This document shows, piece by piece, positions 1 through 8,192 of a DNA stretch of 19,597 nucleotides. Made by a program: the position numbers and the translations under genes. The notes under the pieces were generated by a model that was not told the origin of the DNA, searched no databases, and worked only from the letters and a program-made list of their open reading frames with translations. This DNA comes from CAG-411 sp963643465 (lineage in GTDB: Bacteria; Bacillota; Clostridia; Lachnospirales; Lachnospiraceae): NCBI GenBank assembly GCA_963643465.1, contig CAVIJT010000026.1, forward strand, positions 1 to 19,597, read 5' to 3'. Positions within the stretch are counted from its first letter, which is position 1, and every line of letters starts with the position of its first letter.

Positions 1-33
1 CCATACAAATTCGTGCGCATCCTGCCCAGAGGG

Positions 34-112
34 CTTTTATCTTATAGGACGCATTCTCCTATAAGATAAAAGACAGGATGTCTTATCACAATGATAAAAC
101 ATCCTGTTTTTT
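34..112. terminator. Tandem hairpins, bidirectional terminator
   Basis: Two hairpins abut directly. The first is a perfect 16-bp inverted repeat (34-49 with 57-72, 7-nt loop). The second pairs 73-88 with 92-107 with one mismatch and is followed by six T on the plus strand (107-112). On the minus strand the second hairpin starts within a few bases of the cheY-like stop codon and is followed by CTTTT, so it can also end that transcript. A plus-strand gene left of the window probably shares it. Confidence 0.7.
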
Positions 113-476
113 AATGCTTATCCAACATTTCCAATGTGGCAAATAATATATCCTTCTCTAGCGGCTTAGGCAACAAGAACTTAAGCCCCATTTTTTTTAC
201 TTCATCTAAAAGATTAGCGTCAAATAAAGAGCTAAGCATAATAATCTTTGCACCTGCACACTCTTTTAACATAATTTCCGCCGTCTCCAGACCATCAATA
301 CCGGGCATAATAATATCTAAGATAACCACATCTGGATTTAAATCCCGAAACATCTCCAGCCCCTCTTCTCCTGATCTTGCACTACCGACAACCTCATAGT
401 CACTATCAGCAACCATATCATTTATCTGGTGATATACAAAAGGCGAATCATCTATAACCAATAAAGTACGTTTCAT
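111..476 (-). CDS. CheY-like single-domain response regulator
   Basis: A 121-residue stand-alone receiver domain, the usual CheY length. The acidic pocket (D9, D10), phospho-acceptor D54 in the string VVILDIIMPG, the switch Ser pair at 82-83 and the conserved K104 in LLPKPL are all present. No output domain follows, so it should act by protein-protein contact, as CheY does at the flagellar switch. It lies 28 nt downstream of a CheX-type phosphatase gene, which makes that protein the likely dephosphorylating partner. The ribosome site AGGAAGGA sits a few bases before the ATG. No histidine kinase is in the window, so the input is unknown. It could also belong to the CheY-like group that serves sensory pathways other than the switch. 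Confidence 0.85.
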   Translation of the reverse strand: MKRTLLVIDDSPFVYHQINDMVADSDYEVVGSARSGEEGLEMFRDLNPDVVILDIIMPGIDGLETAEIMLKECAGAKIIMLSSLFDANLLDEVKKMGLKFLLPKPLEKDILFATLEMLDKH

Positions 477-504
477 AATTTATCCTTCCTTTCGTCACTG
501 AAAA

Positions 505-981
505 TCAAACACACACACATGTTGCTGTTGATAACTCATAACTCAATTGCAATTCCATATTACCATGCTCTGAAGTAAAATACAGCACACATTTATGTTC
601 GTACTGTGTATCATTTGGCAATCCCTCTTCTCCAATCATAGGAAGGGTCAACCGAGATGTCTCACCCACCACATTATTGATGGATGTCAAAGCATGACCG
701 GAAAGAATATTGATAAATTCACCTAAATATAGTCTTTTCATCTCCGCCGAAACAGCATTTCCAGCATTCATCCCATCTAACACTGCCTGTTTAAGTGATG
801 CCTCCATCTGAAACACCATCCTGGATTGAAAAGCCCCTTTTGAGTGAATGAAAATTGCTTCTGCATCTTTAATTCTTCTGCCACATGAACTAGACTTAAC
901 TGGAAAACCAGTGATTCGTTCCACTAAAGATGTTAGGCTATTAACAAACATATAAGGTATATCAAGTTCTATACGCTCCAT
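505..981 (-). CDS. cheX: CheX-like chemotaxis phosphatase
   Basis: A 158-residue protein of the CheC/CheX/FliY phosphatase family, which removes phosphate from CheY-P. The family active-site pattern E-x-x-N is seen once, as E88 and N91 in GEFINILSGHA. A single such motif is what CheX has, whereas CheC usually has two. Length and the surrounding Gly/His pattern also fit CheX. It is co-oriented with yvyF upstream (31-nt gap) and the CheY-like gene downstream (28-nt gap), so the three are probably co-transcribed. The ATG at 979-981 has AAGGGCGGTG before it at a slightly long distance. The C-terminus ends in a Cys/Val-rich tail (TCVCV). The exact subclass within the phosphatase family is inferred. 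Confidence 0.72.
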   Translation of the reverse strand: MERIELDIPYMFVNSLTSLVERITGFPVKSSSCGRRIKDAEAIFIHSKGAFQSRMVFQMEASLKQAVLDGMNAGNAVSAEMKRLYLGEFINILSGHALTSINNVVGETSRLTLPMIGEEGLPNDTQYEHKCVLYFTSEHGNMELQLSYELSTATCVCV

Positions 982-1012
982 AGTTGCACCGCCCTTCTCT
1001 TCTCATTGGCAC

Positions 1013-1420
1013 TTATCTATCCAAAAAACGCATTCTGGCATTGGCATCTGGCTTTCTTTCCTTTTTCACAGGAGCCTTTGGTTTTTCATACATATTACCA
1101 AATGTATTCTCCATAATTCTCTTACAGCTCTTACAAAATCGTCCAGTCTTAATCATAGCCCCACACTTTTCACATTCTATACCGATTTCTGACTGCTCTG
1201 AAAATGCCAGTTTTTCTTCTCTAATCCATCTTTTTACCTGCTGCACACTGACATCATTGTCTTCCGCAACCTGATTGATAGATACTCCTGGATGATCATA
1301 CACATACTCTTTTACCTGCTCATATTTTTCATTTAATTTCTTTACGCAGGCTGGACACAATGGTGCGCCTTCCATATAATTAAAAATTTTCCCACATTCT
1401 TTACAATTTCTTACTTCCAT
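1013..1420 (-). CDS. yvyF: YvyF-type flagellar operon zinc-ribbon protein
   Basis: A 135-residue protein with two CxxC pairs at each end: C6/C9 with C22/C25 and C83/C86 with C96/C99. Each set fits a four-Cys zinc ribbon. Between them, about residues 45-70 (VSINQVAEDNDVSVQQVKRW) read as a helix-turn-helix. This matches the TIGR03826/YvyF family, which in Bacillus subtilis sits between comFC and flgM. Here it also follows comFC directly (35-nt gap), but chemotaxis genes rather than flgM come next. The molecular role of the family is unsettled; a regulatory role in flagellar expression is inferred from context. The ATG is preceded by GGAGGGG with good spacing. Confidence 0.82.
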   Translation of the reverse strand: MEVRNCKECGKIFNYMEGAPLCPACVKKLNEKYEQVKEYVYDHPGVSINQVAEDNDVSVQQVKRWIREEKLAFSEQSEIGIECEKCGAMIKTGRFCKSCKRIMENTFGNMYEKPKAPVKKERKPDANARMRFLDR

Positions 1421-1455
1421 TATAAAACCCCTCCGTTCTGGTCAATAGTGTACTA

Positions 1456-2181
1456 CTAATATCCTATGCCATTACATAGAACCCCAAAATACACTTCACT
1501 AACTCCTGTCTGTCTTAATATTTTGGCACACAAATTAATGGTGCTACCCGTAGTAAATATATCGTCTATAATAATCAATCGATTTAGCTTTCCAACAGAA
1601 TTTTCCCATTTTTTCGAAATAGAAAAAGCATGTTGTAAGTTGTGAAACCGTTCTCTATTATCTAATGTTTTTTGAGCAACGGTTCGTTTACTACGAATAA
1701 GCAAATCATCAATCACAGGTATATCAAGGCATGTCCCCATTGCTTCTGCAAGAACTTGCGCTTGATTATATCCTCGTTCTATGTATCTGCTCCAATGGAC
1801 AGGAACAGGAACCAGTGCATCCGGTTTTAACCCTATTATTGCTTCTCCAAACACTTTCGTGAATTCCTCTGCATAAAACTCTGCATATTCTCTTCGATGA
1901 TGATACTTGAAATTTGCAATAGACTTGCGCATCACATCATTATAATTCCATAAAGAAAATCCATATTCATAAAAGTGTTCTTTCTTGTTACAATCATAAC
2001 AAAACTCTGTTTCCATATGCTCTATGGATTTGCCGCATTTTTTACATCTTGGCTCTCTTATCAATGGTGCTTTGTTATAACATTCTAAACAAACTAATGC
2101 CCCTTTTTGCCCCACAATATCGCCACAAATTGGACATCTCCTTGGATAAACTGCATCGAAACAAATTGTTTTTAAACTGAT
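1456..2181 (-). CDS. comFC: ComFC-family phosphoribosyltransferase-like protein
   Basis: ComF-family protein, linked to DNA uptake in competent bacteria. The phosphoribosyltransferase signature is LIIIDDIFTTGSTI near the C-terminus. Cys pairs at the N-terminus form the usual zinc finger. The first canonical start codon, GTG at 2113-2115, would remove the first CPIC pair, and it has no ribosome site. The frame stays open upstream to 2203 and encodes the typical family opening (FDAVYPRRCPICG). A perfect AGGAGG at 2190-2195 lies 7 nt before an ATC codon at 2179-2181, and no ATG, GTG or TTG exists in frame between them. I therefore place the start at that ATC (241 residues, the normal family length), with the caveat that it is a near-cognate start or a sequence error. 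It lies 28 nt after the nucleotidyltransferase gene. Confidence 0.8.
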   Translation of the reverse strand: MSLKTICFDAVYPRRCPICGDIVGQKGALVCLECYNKAPLIREPRCKKCGKSIEHMETEFCYDCNKKEHFYEYGFSLWNYNDVMRKSIANFKYHHRREYAEFYAEEFTKVFGEAIIGLKPDALVPVPVHWSRYIERGYNQAQVLAEAMGTCLDIPVIDDLLIRSKRTVAQKTLDNRERFHNLQHAFSISKKWENSVGKLNRLIIIDDIFTTGSTINLCAKILRQTGVSEVYFGVLCNGIGY

Positions 2182-2208
2182 GTTACATCCTCCTAATCTA
2201 GTTTATTG

Positions 2209-3120
2209 CTAAAACAATTTTTCCGGATAAACGCCCTGTTCAACTAAACGTTTCAAAGAATCACGCACAATAAATTTATCTTCCTGATAAGTCACCCCAA
2301 ACCATTTGTCTTTTGTATCTAATACCTTTACCCTAGCACTGCCCTCCTTAATCAAGTCATCCACAATACTTGGCAACAAGTATTCTGCTTTCATTTCGTT
2401 TCCTGCAATGCCAGAAAGAAATGCAACAAATCGTCTGTCTAATTCCTCAAGAAAATCAGAAGTAAATCCCCACATATTCATAGATGCAGGCTGGTCAAGA
2501 GAAATTTTTAAATCCTTACCATCTCTTACCGCTTTTGCACAATCCCCATCTCGTTCAATTTCAAACGTCTCGTTCACATCCAGCAAAACATGATTCGCAT
2601 CAACTTCACAGATTCCTCTGGTTACTGTACCATTTTCGCTAAGGGTGTTTCCTAAACGAAATCCTGCCATACAAAAATTATACTTTTTGTCTGTAGCTTC
2701 TGGATTCTGTAAATACTGATTCACTTTAACAAACGCTTCTTTTCCATAATAATCGTCTGCGTTAATTACAGCAAAAGGACCATCCACCACACCTTTAATA
2801 CTTAGAACCGCCTGACCGGTTCCCCATGGTTTCTGTCTACCTTCTGGCACAGCAAAGCCTTCTGGAACATTATTCAAGTCCTGAAATACATATTCCGTCT
2901 CGACTTTTTTAGAAATTCGATTACCGATTATCTCCTTAAAATCTTTCTCTATATCCTTACGAATAATAAATACTACTTTACTAAAACCAGCTTCGATTGC
3001 ATCAAATACGGAGTAATCCATAATAATCTCTCCATTTGGTCCAACTGGCTCCAATTGTTTGATGCCCCCAAATCGACTTCCTAAACCTGCCGCCATAATA
3101 ACTAACGTTGTCTTTGTCAT
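2209..3120 (-). CDS. Sugar-phosphate nucleotidyltransferase family protein
   Basis: A 303-residue protein with a Rossmann-like nucleotidyltransferase fold. The nucleotide-binding signature MAAGLGSRFGG is at residues 9-19, followed by K21. PWGTG is at 98-102 and the metal-binding acidic motif NADDYYG at 120-126. Such enzymes join an NTP to a sugar 1-phosphate and release pyrophosphate. The sugar and nucleotide cannot be read from the sequence, and the protein differs from classic GalU or RmlA in its PEGRQKPWGTG segment. The ATG has AGGAGG 7 nt upstream and a promoter just beyond. It is first in the run leading to comFC, yvyF and the chemotaxis pair, so all may share one transcript. A role in cell-surface glycan or flagellin glycan supply would be a guess. 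Confidence 0.75.
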   Translation of the reverse strand: MTKTTLVIMAAGLGSRFGGIKQLEPVGPNGEIIMDYSVFDAIEAGFSKVVFIIRKDIEKDFKEIIGNRISKKVETEYVFQDLNNVPEGFAVPEGRQKPWGTGQAVLSIKGVVDGPFAVINADDYYGKEAFVKVNQYLQNPEATDKKYNFCMAGFRLGNTLSENGTVTRGICEVDANHVLLDVNETFEIERDGDCAKAVRDGKDLKISLDQPASMNMWGFTSDFLEELDRRFVAFLSGIAGNEMKAEYLLPSIVDDLIKEGSARVKVLDTKDKWFGVTYQEDKFIVRDSLKRLVEQGVYPEKLF

Positions 3121-3153
3121 ACAAGCGCCTCCTTTTCTGCTGCTTACACTATA

Positions 3154-3182
3154 ATTATACCATTTTCGAGCTATCTTTGCAC
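3154..3182 (-). promoter_or_regulatory. SigA-type promoter of the nucleotidyltransferase-comFC run
   Basis: On the minus strand a perfect TATAAT (3154-3159) is preceded after 17 nt by a weak -35, GTGCAA (3177-3182). It lies about 35 nt upstream of the start codon. It is the only convincing promoter before the five-gene run. Confidence 0.55.
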
Positions 3183-3285
3183 TATATTTTTCACAAATTC
3201 TGTTGTATTTCTTTTTCCTTCTCTTTTTTACGATTCTGTTACAAAGATGTTTCCTTGTCCCACATATTACTCAAAGAAAATTTTA

Positions 3286-5535
3286 TTATATTTCATACAA
3301 AGATGTTTCATTTAATTCTTTTATTCTTACATCTAAAGACGAACACCGCTTTTGCTCGTTTACATTTGCTATCATACTTTCTACAATTTCTTTGCTTCCC
3401 ACAATAGACACACACTTTTTCGCACGAGTAACTGCTGTATACAATAAATTTCGATTAAACAACATTCGTGGTCCAGTAAGCAACGGCATAACAACCGCTG
3501 GATACTCGCTACCCTGTGACTTGTGTATGGTAATGGCATATGCCAATTCCAATTCATCCAAAGCAGAAAAGGCGTAATCTACCATTTTTCCTTCCTCGTA
3601 TTCCACTGTTACAATTTCCGCAAATATATTGATTTCTCGAATAATTCCACAATCGCCATTGAATACTCCAGTTCCACTGTCTTGCACAATACCGTACTTA
3701 CTCTTTATTTCCCACTCTAGCTGATAGTTGTTTTTTATTTGCATTACTTTATCACCTTCGCGGAAAATACGTCCCTGCACCTCTTTTTCTTTTTTATCTG
3801 TAGCTCTTGGATTCAGATATTGCTGCAAAATTTGATTCAATCGTTCTACCCCAAGTTCGCCTTTTCTCATAGGTGTCAAAACTTGAACATCATAACTGGT
3901 AGCATCCACATATTTAGGAAGTTTGTCACGAACCAACTGAAGCATCACATTGATAATGCGATTTGTATCATTTCTCTGTAATAAAAAGAAATCCCTGCTT
4001 TTATTATCCATTCGGATATTCTGTCCTGCATTGATTTTATGTGCATTGACAATAATATCACTCTCTGCCGCCTGTCGAAAGATTTTTGACAACTTCACCA
4101 CAGGAAAACATTGGGAATAAATAATATCTTTTAATACATTTCCTGGTCCTACAGAAGGTAACTGATTTACATCACCTACTAATATAAGACGAGTCCCTAC
4201 CACAATTGCTTTTAACAAGGCCTGTAACAAATGAATGTCCACCATAGACATCTCATCTACAATTATGACATCTGCCTCCAGCGGATTTTCTTCATTCCTC
4301 TCAAAATGTGTATGAGAATTCTCATCCTCCATACCACCACTTAATTCTAACAGTCGATGTATGGTTTGAGCCTCGTATCCAGTAGTCTCCGACATACGTT
4401 TTGCCGCCCTTCCTGTGGGTGCCGCCAATAATATGGTCTGTTCTTCCTCTTCAAAAAAACGAATGATTGCATTAATGGTAGTGGTTTTTCCAGTTCCCGG
4501 ACCACCAGTAATCACTAAAAGACCATGTTTAGCAGCCTCAAATACCGCCTGCCTCTGCATGTCATCAAACTCCATATCCATCTCCTGCTCCAGCCGACTC
4601 ATACGATGCAAAAATGCAGTCTCTGTATACGGACAGGATATGTCCAAGTCCATAAGCATCTTGGCGCAGTTTAACTCTGTATAATAGAAATAGGAACTAT
4701 ATACACATTCGCCCTCTTCTGACTTTTTTACTACAAGCTGTTTGTCAAGTATCATATCCATCAAGTGATGGTCAATTTTCTCCACATCAATCCCAAGCAA
4801 ATCTGCCGTTCTCCTGTAAAGTTCTTCCTTTGGCAAATAGGTATGTCCTTGATTAGATGCTTCCTGCAATACATGAAGCATTCCTGCTTTTATTCGAAAA
4901 TCAGAATCTGTCCCAATGCCGACTTTTTTGGCAATTTCATCTGCAACTCGAAATCCAACACCGTGGATATCTTCTGCTAATTTGTACGGATTCTGCTTCA
5001 TAATCTCATACATTCTACTTCCGTACTGCTTATATATCTTCACTCCAAGATTTAAAGAAATTCCATATTGCTGTAAAAACAACATAGCACTTCGCAATTC
5101 TCTTTTTTCTTCAAACTGAATGGCTATCTCTCTGGCAATTCGTTCGCTAATGCCTTTTACTTCTACTAAACGTTCCGGTTCATCTTCTATGATACGAAAT
5201 GTATCCTCTTTAAAATGTCTTACCATTCTGGCAGCAAGAGCAGTTCCTACCCCTTTGATTGCACCAGAACCTAAATAACGTTCCATGGAAAATATGTCTG
5301 TTGGTTCTTTTACTTCATAAGATTCCACTTTCAGTTGTTCCCCATACACCGAATGTGCAACCATCGTTCCCTTTAACTTTACATATTCTCCTTCATTTAT
5401 AAAAGAAAATGTTCCTACACAAGTCAACTCTTCTGTATCTTCTCCCGAAAGGCTCAGCACCGTATATCCATTTTCAGCATTGCGATACACGATTTTCTCT
5501 ACATACCCTTCTGCGGTTTCTAATTCTACGTCCAC
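3286..5535 (-). CDS. recD2: RecD2 ATP-dependent DNA helicase
   Basis: A superfamily 1B 5'-3' DNA helicase of the RecD2/YrrC type, which works without RecBC in DNA repair. The RecD2-specific N-terminal domain (EGYVEKIVYRNAENGYTV) and helix-hairpin-helix region come first. Then follow Walker A GGPGTGKTT (about residues 344-352), Walker B VIIVDEMSMVD (about 423-433) and a C-terminal module with AITIHKSQGSEY and YTAVTRAKK. The frame is open to a TTG at 5583, but I prefer GTG at 5533-5535. It has AAGGAG at a 6-nt distance and places the family domain right at the N-terminus (749 residues). The TTG has only a weaker AGAGG. Full length for the family, with no missing motif. It has its own promoter and no clear terminator. 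Confidence 0.93.
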   Translation of the reverse strand: MDVELETAEGYVEKIVYRNAENGYTVLSLSGEDTEELTCVGTFSFINEGEYVKLKGTMVAHSVYGEQLKVESYEVKEPTDIFSMERYLGSGAIKGVGTALAARMVRHFKEDTFRIIEDEPERLVEVKGISERIAREIAIQFEEKRELRSAMLFLQQYGISLNLGVKIYKQYGSRMYEIMKQNPYKLAEDIHGVGFRVADEIAKKVGIGTDSDFRIKAGMLHVLQEASNQGHTYLPKEELYRRTADLLGIDVEKIDHHLMDMILDKQLVVKKSEEGECVYSSYFYYTELNCAKMLMDLDISCPYTETAFLHRMSRLEQEMDMEFDDMQRQAVFEAAKHGLLVITGGPGTGKTTTINAIIRFFEEEEQTILLAAPTGRAAKRMSETTGYEAQTIHRLLELSGGMEDENSHTHFERNEENPLEADVIIVDEMSMVDIHLLQALLKAIVVGTRLILVGDVNQLPSVGPGNVLKDIIYSQCFPVVKLSKIFRQAAESDIIVNAHKINAGQNIRMDNKSRDFFLLQRNDTNRIINVMLQLVRDKLPKYVDATSYDVQVLTPMRKGELGVERLNQILQQYLNPRATDKKEKEVQGRIFREGDKVMQIKNNYQLEWEIKSKYGIVQDSGTGVFNGDCGIIREINIFAEIVTVEYEEGKMVDYAFSALDELELAYAITIHKSQGSEYPAVVMPLLTGPRMLFNRNLLYTAVTRAKKCVSIVGSKEIVESMIANVNEQKRCSSLDVRIKELNETSLYEI

Positions 5536-5630
5536 TTTATTCTCCTTATTCTGTCCTATTTGATGTAGCTGTTTATTACCCAAACAGATACCTCTTTCAG
5601 ACTGTTATTCCGAACAATACAATCTTATAT

Positions 5631-5659
5631 ATCTTACCATGTTACTATTTGGTTTTCAA
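5631..5659 (-). promoter_or_regulatory. SigA-type promoter of recD2
   Basis: Minus-strand TTGAAA (5654-5659), a 17-nt spacer and TAAGAT (5631-5636). The distance to the GTG start is about 90 nt. Confidence 0.45.
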
Positions 5660-5770
5660 GCATAAAGAATATAGCTCATCTTTTCTGGGAACAACGTGTA
5701 GAAGTTTACCTCCCCACTATCATCCTCATCATAAGGGACTTGCTCTATAGAACAAACTTCCAGATAATAC

Positions 5771-5806
5771 AAAAGTACCACACAGAGAATATTCTCCATG
5801 TGGTAC
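5771..5806 (-). terminator. Terminator of the flagellar rod operon
   Basis: Arms GTACCACA (5775-5782) and TGTGGTAC (5799-5806) pair perfectly. Inside them GAGAA/TTCTC adds a second short stem. On the minus strand the hairpin is followed by TTTTGT. It begins 9 nt after the flgJ-like stop codon. Confidence 0.75.
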
Positions 5807-5814
5807 CCTAACTT

Positions 5815-6180
5815 CTAACTAATACCGGAATTTCTTTTTATAGACTCATACAAATCCTCTGCAATTCCTAATCCACCAGTCTCTGCAATCATATCCGAAT
5901 ATTCCTGCATTAACGTATCTCCGAAATATTGCAAATATGTATTTTCGTCCTCATCAGACTGTACCATCTTCTTGGCTTCTTTCATAACCTGTTCTACAAA
6001 ATAAGACTCAAAACTTTTACACACATCCATTAATTCATCGTCTGTGGCTGTATCTAAATTTGTACTATTTAGTGTAGACTCCAGTGCAGTTGCAGATGTA
6101 CTTCCCGTGGTCGTTTGTGTACCATATCCATAAACGGAACTGTAGTCGTAATATCCAGTAATATCTGAAATAGAACTCAT
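5815..6180 (-). CDS. flgJ: FlgJ-like rod-binding protein, no muramidase domain
   Basis: A 121-residue protein. After a Ser/Thr/Tyr-rich N-terminus (about residues 1-40), the segment CKSFESYFVEQVMKEAKKM and the ending YSDMIAETGGLGIAEDLYESI fit the rod-binding domain shared by FlgJ proteins. That domain caps the growing flagellar rod. The C-terminal peptidoglycan hydrolase domain of proteobacterial FlgJ is absent, as is common in Firmicutes, so another enzyme must open the wall. It follows flgG by 15 nt and precedes a terminator, so it ends the rod operon. The functional name is inferred from the domain and its position. Confidence 0.75.
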   Translation of the reverse strand: MSSISDITGYYDYSSVYGYGTQTTTGSTSATALESTLNSTNLDTATDDELMDVCKSFESYFVEQVMKEAKKMVQSDEDENTYLQYFGDTLMQEYSDMIAETGGLGIAEDLYESIKRNSGIS

Positions 6181-6195
6181 AAACTACTCCCCTCT

Positions 6196-7011
6196 TTATC
6201 CTCGCAAATTATTTGCCTGCTGAAGCATCTCATCCGATGCAGTAATTGCCTTAGAATTCATCTCATATGCTCTCTGTGCAATAATCAAGTTTACCATCTC
6301 ATCCGCTGCTGAAACATTGGATGCCTCTAAATATCCCTGGTGCATGGATGATCTTGTTAATTGTGTATCTGTTGCCTCATATCTAGGAGTTCCAGATGCT
6401 GCTGATTCATAAAAAATACTCTCTGATCCCTTTGTAAGTCCTGCTGGATTATTAAACTGTACCAATCCGATTTGGATTCCCATCTTTTGTAAATTATTGT
6501 TCTCATCTGGATATAATAAGTTTCCATACAAATCTACATTTATATTGGTTGAAACATAATCACTGGAAATAGTGATTGGATTTCCATTCACATCTAATAC
6601 TGGATATCCATCTGACGTAGACAAAGTAAGTCCATCTGTTCCAATGGACATCTTAAGGGCACCATTTCTTGTATATCCAATGCTACCATTTGGCATCTGC
6701 ACCTGAAAGAAGCCCTGTCCATCTAAAGCAAAATCAAAAGCCCCTTCTGTAGCAGTAAAAGCTCCTTGTGAAAACTGAGATGTAATAGCTCCACTCTTAA
6801 CTCCAAGTCCTACCTGTGCTGGAATTGGCTTTACATCCCCTTCACTATCATAGGAAGTTCCCTGTATTGTCTGATATAACAATGATTGAAATTCCACACG
6901 TTCTGTCTTATATCCAGTTGTATTAATATTTGCAAGATTGTTTGCAATTGTATCTACATTTGTCTGCTGTGACTTCATACCAGAAGCCGCAGTCCATAAT
7001 GAACGCAACAT
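6196..7011 (-). CDS. flgG: FlgG-type distal rod protein
   Basis: A 271-residue axial protein of the flagellar basal body. The N-terminal signature MLRSLWTAASGMKSQQTNVD and NNLANINTTGYK are the family's rod/hook motif. The C-terminus LEASNVSAADEMVNLIIAQRAYEMNSKAI is the matching coiled-coil half. Length and the C-terminal sequence fit FlgG (distal rod) better than hook protein FlgE. It is exported by the flagellar type III system without a cleaved signal. It lies 76 nt after the flgF-like gene and 15 nt before the flgJ-like gene. Confidence 0.87.
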   Translation of the reverse strand: MLRSLWTAASGMKSQQTNVDTIANNLANINTTGYKTERVEFQSLLYQTIQGTSYDSEGDVKPIPAQVGLGVKSGAITSQFSQGAFTATEGAFDFALDGQGFFQVQMPNGSIGYTRNGALKMSIGTDGLTLSTSDGYPVLDVNGNPITISSDYVSTNINVDLYGNLLYPDENNNLQKMGIQIGLVQFNNPAGLTKGSESIFYESAASGTPRYEATDTQLTRSSMHQGYLEASNVSAADEMVNLIIAQRAYEMNSKAITASDEMLQQANNLRG

Positions 7012-7087
7012 ACGCTTTTCCTCCTTTGTCGCCTCTAGCTCTAATTATATATGCTAAAAGAGCTACTAAATACCTACCCAAACATTA

Positions 7088-7861
7088 TTATGATACTCTA
7101 CCAATTGAGTTACAAGATGCCTCCAACATAGTATCTACAGTCTGCATTACTTTTTGTCCTGCCTCATAAGCTCTCGTTACCGTAATCATATCTACCATCT
7201 CAGATACAACATTTACATTTGATTGCTCTGTATATCCTTGATTAATCAATCCGGTTGCTGCTTTTGTAGTAGCACCGTCTACCACCTGATATAGATTATC
7301 TCCATATTTTTCAATGTAATCATAATCTTCGAAATCTGTAAGTAATACCGTATCTACATACTCTCCATTGGCATAAATGCCGCCAGTCTTATCAATAGTA
7401 ATTGTTGCATCTACAGGAACTTGAATATCTCCAGCACTTCCCTGCAAATGATTACCATTGGCATCCACAATATATCCATCCTCTGTCATTTTAAAGCAAC
7501 CATTTCTGGTGTACCTTGTTACGCTGTCACCAGAACTTGTCGGACAACGCATAGTAAAGAAACCAGCCCCATCAATTGCTAAATCAAAAGTATTCCCTGT
7601 CTCCACAAAAGATCCCTGATCATACGCAGTATACACTTCTCCAATCTTTACGCCTAATGACATAGTTCCAATTGCTTGATTGGTATATCCCACAGAGTTA
7701 TCTCTAATCTTAATCGTCAATACATCATCAAATGCCTGACTCGCTACTCGCTCTGTTTTATATCCAACCGTATCTGCATTAGCTAAATTGTTGGAAATGA
7801 CATCTAAGCGTTTCTGTTCGTTTATCATTCCGGTATACGCAGTATAAAGCCCTCTTACCAT
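7088..7861 (-). CDS. flgF: FlgF-type rod protein
   Basis: A flagellar basal-body rod protein related to the next gene. Its N-terminal signature MVRGLYTAYTGMINEQKRLD aligns residue for residue with the start of the FlgG-type gene, and NNLANADTVGYKTERV follows. The C-terminus EQSNVNVVSEMVDMITVTRAYEAGQKVMQ is the paired helix. The frame has two ATG codons. The first (7871-7873) directly abuts the ribosome site AAAGGG. The second (7859-7861) gives the family's usual N-terminus and is chosen, although its spacing of 12 nt is long. First gene of the rod operon, and in Firmicutes terms it could equally be called FlhO. The protein is 257 residues long. Confidence 0.82.
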   Translation of the reverse strand: MVRGLYTAYTGMINEQKRLDVISNNLANADTVGYKTERVASQAFDDVLTIKIRDNSVGYTNQAIGTMSLGVKIGEVYTAYDQGSFVETGNTFDLAIDGAGFFTMRCPTSSGDSVTRYTRNGCFKMTEDGYIVDANGNHLQGSAGDIQVPVDATITIDKTGGIYANGEYVDTVLLTDFEDYDYIEKYGDNLYQVVDGATTKAATGLINQGYTEQSNVNVVSEMVDMITVTRAYEAGQKVMQTVDTMLEASCNSIGRVS

Positions 7862-7873
7862 CCTGTTTTTCAT

Positions 7874-8141
7874 CCCTTTCTATTTCTTATTTCGATTCTG
7901 TTTCGAGTACACTCCTATTCCGCTACATTATATATCGAACCTTTTTTTAAAAAAATGAATCTTTTTTGTTACATTTCATTTCCATTTTACAACATTTCTT
8001 GATTCAAATCAACCTTTTTGCTTTTCGTGAAGTTTCATGTTAATTTATTTCACTTTCAGAGTATTTTTTATCCAAACATCTCTTTACGTATCTGTATACA
8101 TCCTAGTGAAATGTTTTTATAAAAAGAACTTTCCTACAGAG
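7874..8141. other. Intergenic region upstream of flgF
   Basis: No gene is seen here. On the minus strand a TATAAT lies at 7927-7932, without a good -35. It overlaps TCGATAT (7932-7938), which is one base from the SigD -10 consensus CCGATAT, but I find no TAAA -35 at the right distance. A T7A7 block lies just upstream. An inverted repeat, TTGATT-CA-AATCAA (7999-8012), could be an operator. The region must hold the rod operon promoter, but which sigma factor reads it is not settled. Confidence 0.35.
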
Positions 8142-8184
8142 AAAAAACTGCTATGCAAGTTTATTTCTTACATAGCAGTTTTTT
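8142..8184. terminator. Terminator of the surface-protein gene (bidirectional)
   Basis: A perfect 14-bp inverted repeat pairs 8142-8155 with 8171-8184 across a 15-nt loop. The ends are A6 and T6, so it can work on both strands. It begins 8 nt after the stop codon of the surface-protein gene. Confidence 0.8.
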
Positions 8185-8192
8185 ATTCTTAA

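Noticed and set aside
3240..3309. 14-bp direct repeat TACAAAGATGTTTC (3240-3253 and 3296-3309), one copy within the recD2 end
   Set aside because: Flanks do not match, no hairpin forms, and in AT-rich DNA a short repeat like this may be chance.
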